Source: an uncultured bacterium (GTDB lineage: Bacteria; Bacillota_I; Bacilli_A; RF39; UBA660). From it: a stretch of 31,023 nt of DNA. The stretch spans positions 1 to 31,023 of the forward strand of contig CAUERX010000018.1 in assembly GCA_959020415.1 (NCBI GenBank). The letters run 5' to 3'. Under the pieces are notes generated by a model, which made no database searches, was not told the DNA's origin, and saw nothing but the letters and a program-made list of their open reading frames with translations. Within the stretch, counting starts at the first letter, position 1. Each line of letters begins with the position of its first letter. Of the stretch, positions 29,471 through 31,023 are shown piece by piece. The position numbers and the translations under genes are program-made.

Positions 29471-31023
29471 TTATCCAGTTTCATATGAATTAGTTGGCTT
29501 GTTACCTGTTACTATTCCTGATTTATAGGTATAAGTTCCAACTTTATCCAAACTAATTCCACCATCTTTTAAAGCCGTGTTGGCAGTGACTGTTCCACCA
29601 CTTAAAGTAAGTTTGCCAATGATTCTTATTCCACCACCACTACCGTTCGGAACTTTATTGTTACTGATTGTTCCGCCCGTAATCGTGCAAGTTCCCCTGC
29701 ACATTAATCCACCACCATAAGTTGTTGACGTATTTTCAGAAATTGTTCCACCAGCAATGATTACGGTTCCAAAAGAATCAATTCCACCACCACTATAAGT
29801 ATTTGCTTGGTTTTTACTAATTAAGCCTTTAATCAAATTAATTGTCGTATTAGCGCCTCCATAAATGCCTCCTCCGTTTTCTGTTGCTATATTATTATTT
29901 ATATTACTGTCATTTATTTTAACAACTCCGCAAACATTATCAAAGCAACCCACATAAACGCCTCCTCCCAATGTTGTAGCCTTATTAGCAGAAATTGTCA
30001 CGTTATTAAGGTTTAATGTTCCAATATTAAATATTCCGCCACCAGCCGTTGTCAGTGCTGAATTATTACTAATCGTTCCACCTGTAATCGTACATTGATT
30101 TCTATTAAAAATTGCTCCTCCATTAATCTGGGCTTCGTTTTCGGTAATGTTAGAATTTTTAATATCAAGTGTCCCTAAATTATAAATAGCTCCTCCGTTA
30201 TTCAGAATTGCTTTATTATAACTCATCTGTGCATTTTCAATAACAACGTCCCCTCCGGTTGCATACATCACACCGCCAGTATTTGCTGTGTTATTTTTAA
30301 ATGTTCCGCCTGCAATAATAACGCCTTTATCTACCGCCATAGCTCCACCAATCTCAGCTGTATTATTACTAAACATTCCTCCATTAATCGTAATATTTGA
30401 ACCATTAACTGCTCCTCCATAGAGAGCCGTATTATTAAAAAATGTTCCATTATTTATAATAAATCTACCAGAATCATCAGGTGAGGAATTAACACCTCCG
30501 CCCCAAGATGCATAATTGTTAATTACACTACCACCATTTATTGTAACTGTTCCTTGTCTTCTTATAATAGCTGCCGCGACATTATCTTTTTCCTCATTTT
30601 GACTGTCAGAAACATTTCGGCAGTTTTTAATCGTTGCGCCCTCTTCCATAAATAAACCAACACTATTTTCTCTTACAATAATAGCTGCATAATTTGCATC
30701 AACATTATTACCATCAATAATTATATTTTTGAGGTTTAAAGTTCCTGCTATTTGATTTATTACATAACTCGTTAAAGTGCTTCCTCTTATAACTGAATTA
30801 ATAGCACCCGAAGTACTATAACTTTGTAGGGTAATTGATTTATTAGCATTCATATTAGTGGTAGTAGATTGCACTATATTATTCATAACCTTTATATCAG
30901 CAGTAGTATTAGCTACATCATAAGCTTTTTGAATTGTAGCATATGGCTTATTAATTGTTCCATATCCTGTTGTATCATTTCCTGATGATGATACATATAA
31001 GTCATTTCTTACTACACTATATG
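29471..31023 (-). CDS. Right-handed beta-helix surface protein, 5' end outside the window
   Basis: The frame is open from the TAA at 29471 to the right edge without a convincing start. In-frame sequence upstream of the internal ATG at 30886 reads DLYVSSSGNDTTGYGT, INKPYATIQKAYDVAN, the usual entry of DUF1565/pectate-lyase-like beta-helix proteins, so the gene begins beyond 31023. About 15 imperfect coils of roughly 20-28 residues follow, with GGAI/GGGI-N and TISNN(S/T)A/SGGTI motifs, like the polymorphic outer-membrane or adhesin-type repeats of gut bacteria. It ends in NKPTNSYETG without an LPxTG or membrane anchor, so attachment (if any) must be N-terminal or by another domain. Cys-free coils with Asn ladders are seen throughout. 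Confidence 0.85.
   Translation of the reverse strand, partial: YSVVRNDLYVSSSGNDTTGYGTINKPYATIQKAYDVANTTADIKVMNNIVQSTTTNMNANKSITLQSYSTSGAINSVIRGSTLTSYVINQIAGTLNLKNIIIDGNNVDANYAAIIVRENSVGLFMEEGATIKNCRNVSDSQNEEKDNVAAAIIRRQGTVTINGGSVINNYASWGGGVNSSPDDSGRFIINNGTFFNNTALYGGAVNGSNITINGGMFSNNTAEIGGAMAVDKGVIIAGGTFKNNTANTGGVMYATGGDVVIENAQMSYNKAILNNGGAIYNLGTLDIKNSNITENEAQINGGAIFNRNQCTITGGTISNNSALTTAGGGIFNIGTLNLNNVTISANKATTLGGGVYVGCFDNVCGVVKINDSNINNNIATENGGGIYGGANTTINLIKGLISKNQANTYSGGGIDSFGTVIIAGGTISENTSTTYGGGLMCRGTCTITGGTISNNKVPNGSGGGIRIIGKLTLSGGTVTANTALKDGGISLDKVGTYTYKSGIVTGNKPTNSYETG

Noticed and set aside
1..31023. CRISPR arrays, tRNA or rRNA genes, insertion sequences
   Set aside because: Intergenic regions were read on both strands; no regularly spaced repeats, cloverleaf with CCA end, transposase motif or terminal inverted repeats were seen.

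Overview
The window is AT-rich, densely packed and mostly coded on the minus strand. It reads as a spore-forming, low-GC Firmicute of the Bacilli type. PolC-type replicase, RNA polymerase delta subunit (RpoE), Veg, SpoVG, GerQ, YabG, YabP, YabQ, YunB, YutD and YwiB-type proteins are all present. Both release factors are here: RF1 has the PVT motif and RF2 has the SPF motif. Several genes end in TGA, so UGA is an ordinary stop and the standard bacterial code applies. The gene content and the Tyr/Trp-rich and beta-helix surface proteins fit an uncultured gut-type Bacilli lineage near the Erysipelotrichales/RF39/Mollicutes branch. That placement is inference.

Layout. 1-60: a 19-base poly-C tract with a -35-like box facing out of the window, then the polC terminator. 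87-4619: polC. 4844-6592: an RNase R-like protein whose four catalytic aspartates are all replaced. 6655-8377: a two-gene operon encoding an unrecognised membrane protein and a small partner. 8511-10273: prfA-prmC. 10399-11256: ywiB and rpoE. 11357-14347 (plus): a class A penicillin-binding protein and a penicillin V acylase-like Ntn hydrolase. 14390-15740: PduL phosphotransacylase and a UcpA-like dehydrogenase. 15882-16836 (plus): gerQ and a LemA-family gene. 16826-19289: yabG-veg-spoVG-yabP-yabQ-divIC, a compacted version of a cluster that is spread over a much longer stretch in Bacillus subtilis.

19341-22117 looks like an accessory cassette. It has a strong promoter, a leader with an intrinsic terminator, then Nudix hydrolase, P-loop nucleo(s)(t)ide kinase, ASCH-domain protein and SAM methyltransferase. 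It runs into the 5'-truncated remnant of a surface-protein gene. Next to it lies a small XRE-family regulator whose upstream region holds a TTGACA box followed by eight Gs. The same TTGACA plus poly-G arrangement, with 19 Gs, occurs at the left edge. These two are candidate phase-variable promoters and are among the most interesting signals here.

22616-26183: prfB (with the classical programmed +1 frameshift)-yitT-ftsE-ftsX. 26314-27930: yutD, yunB and a divergent CBS-domain gene. 27948-31023: a membrane-anchored Tyr/Trp-rich repeat protein and the 3' part of a beta-helix surface protein that runs off the right edge.

No tRNA, rRNA, CRISPR array, transposase or integrase was seen. No stretch above about 300 bases lacks a gene. 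Several start codons were set from Shine-Dalgarno position and lie downstream of the longest open frame. All function calls come from motif recognition and remembered family features; no search was run.
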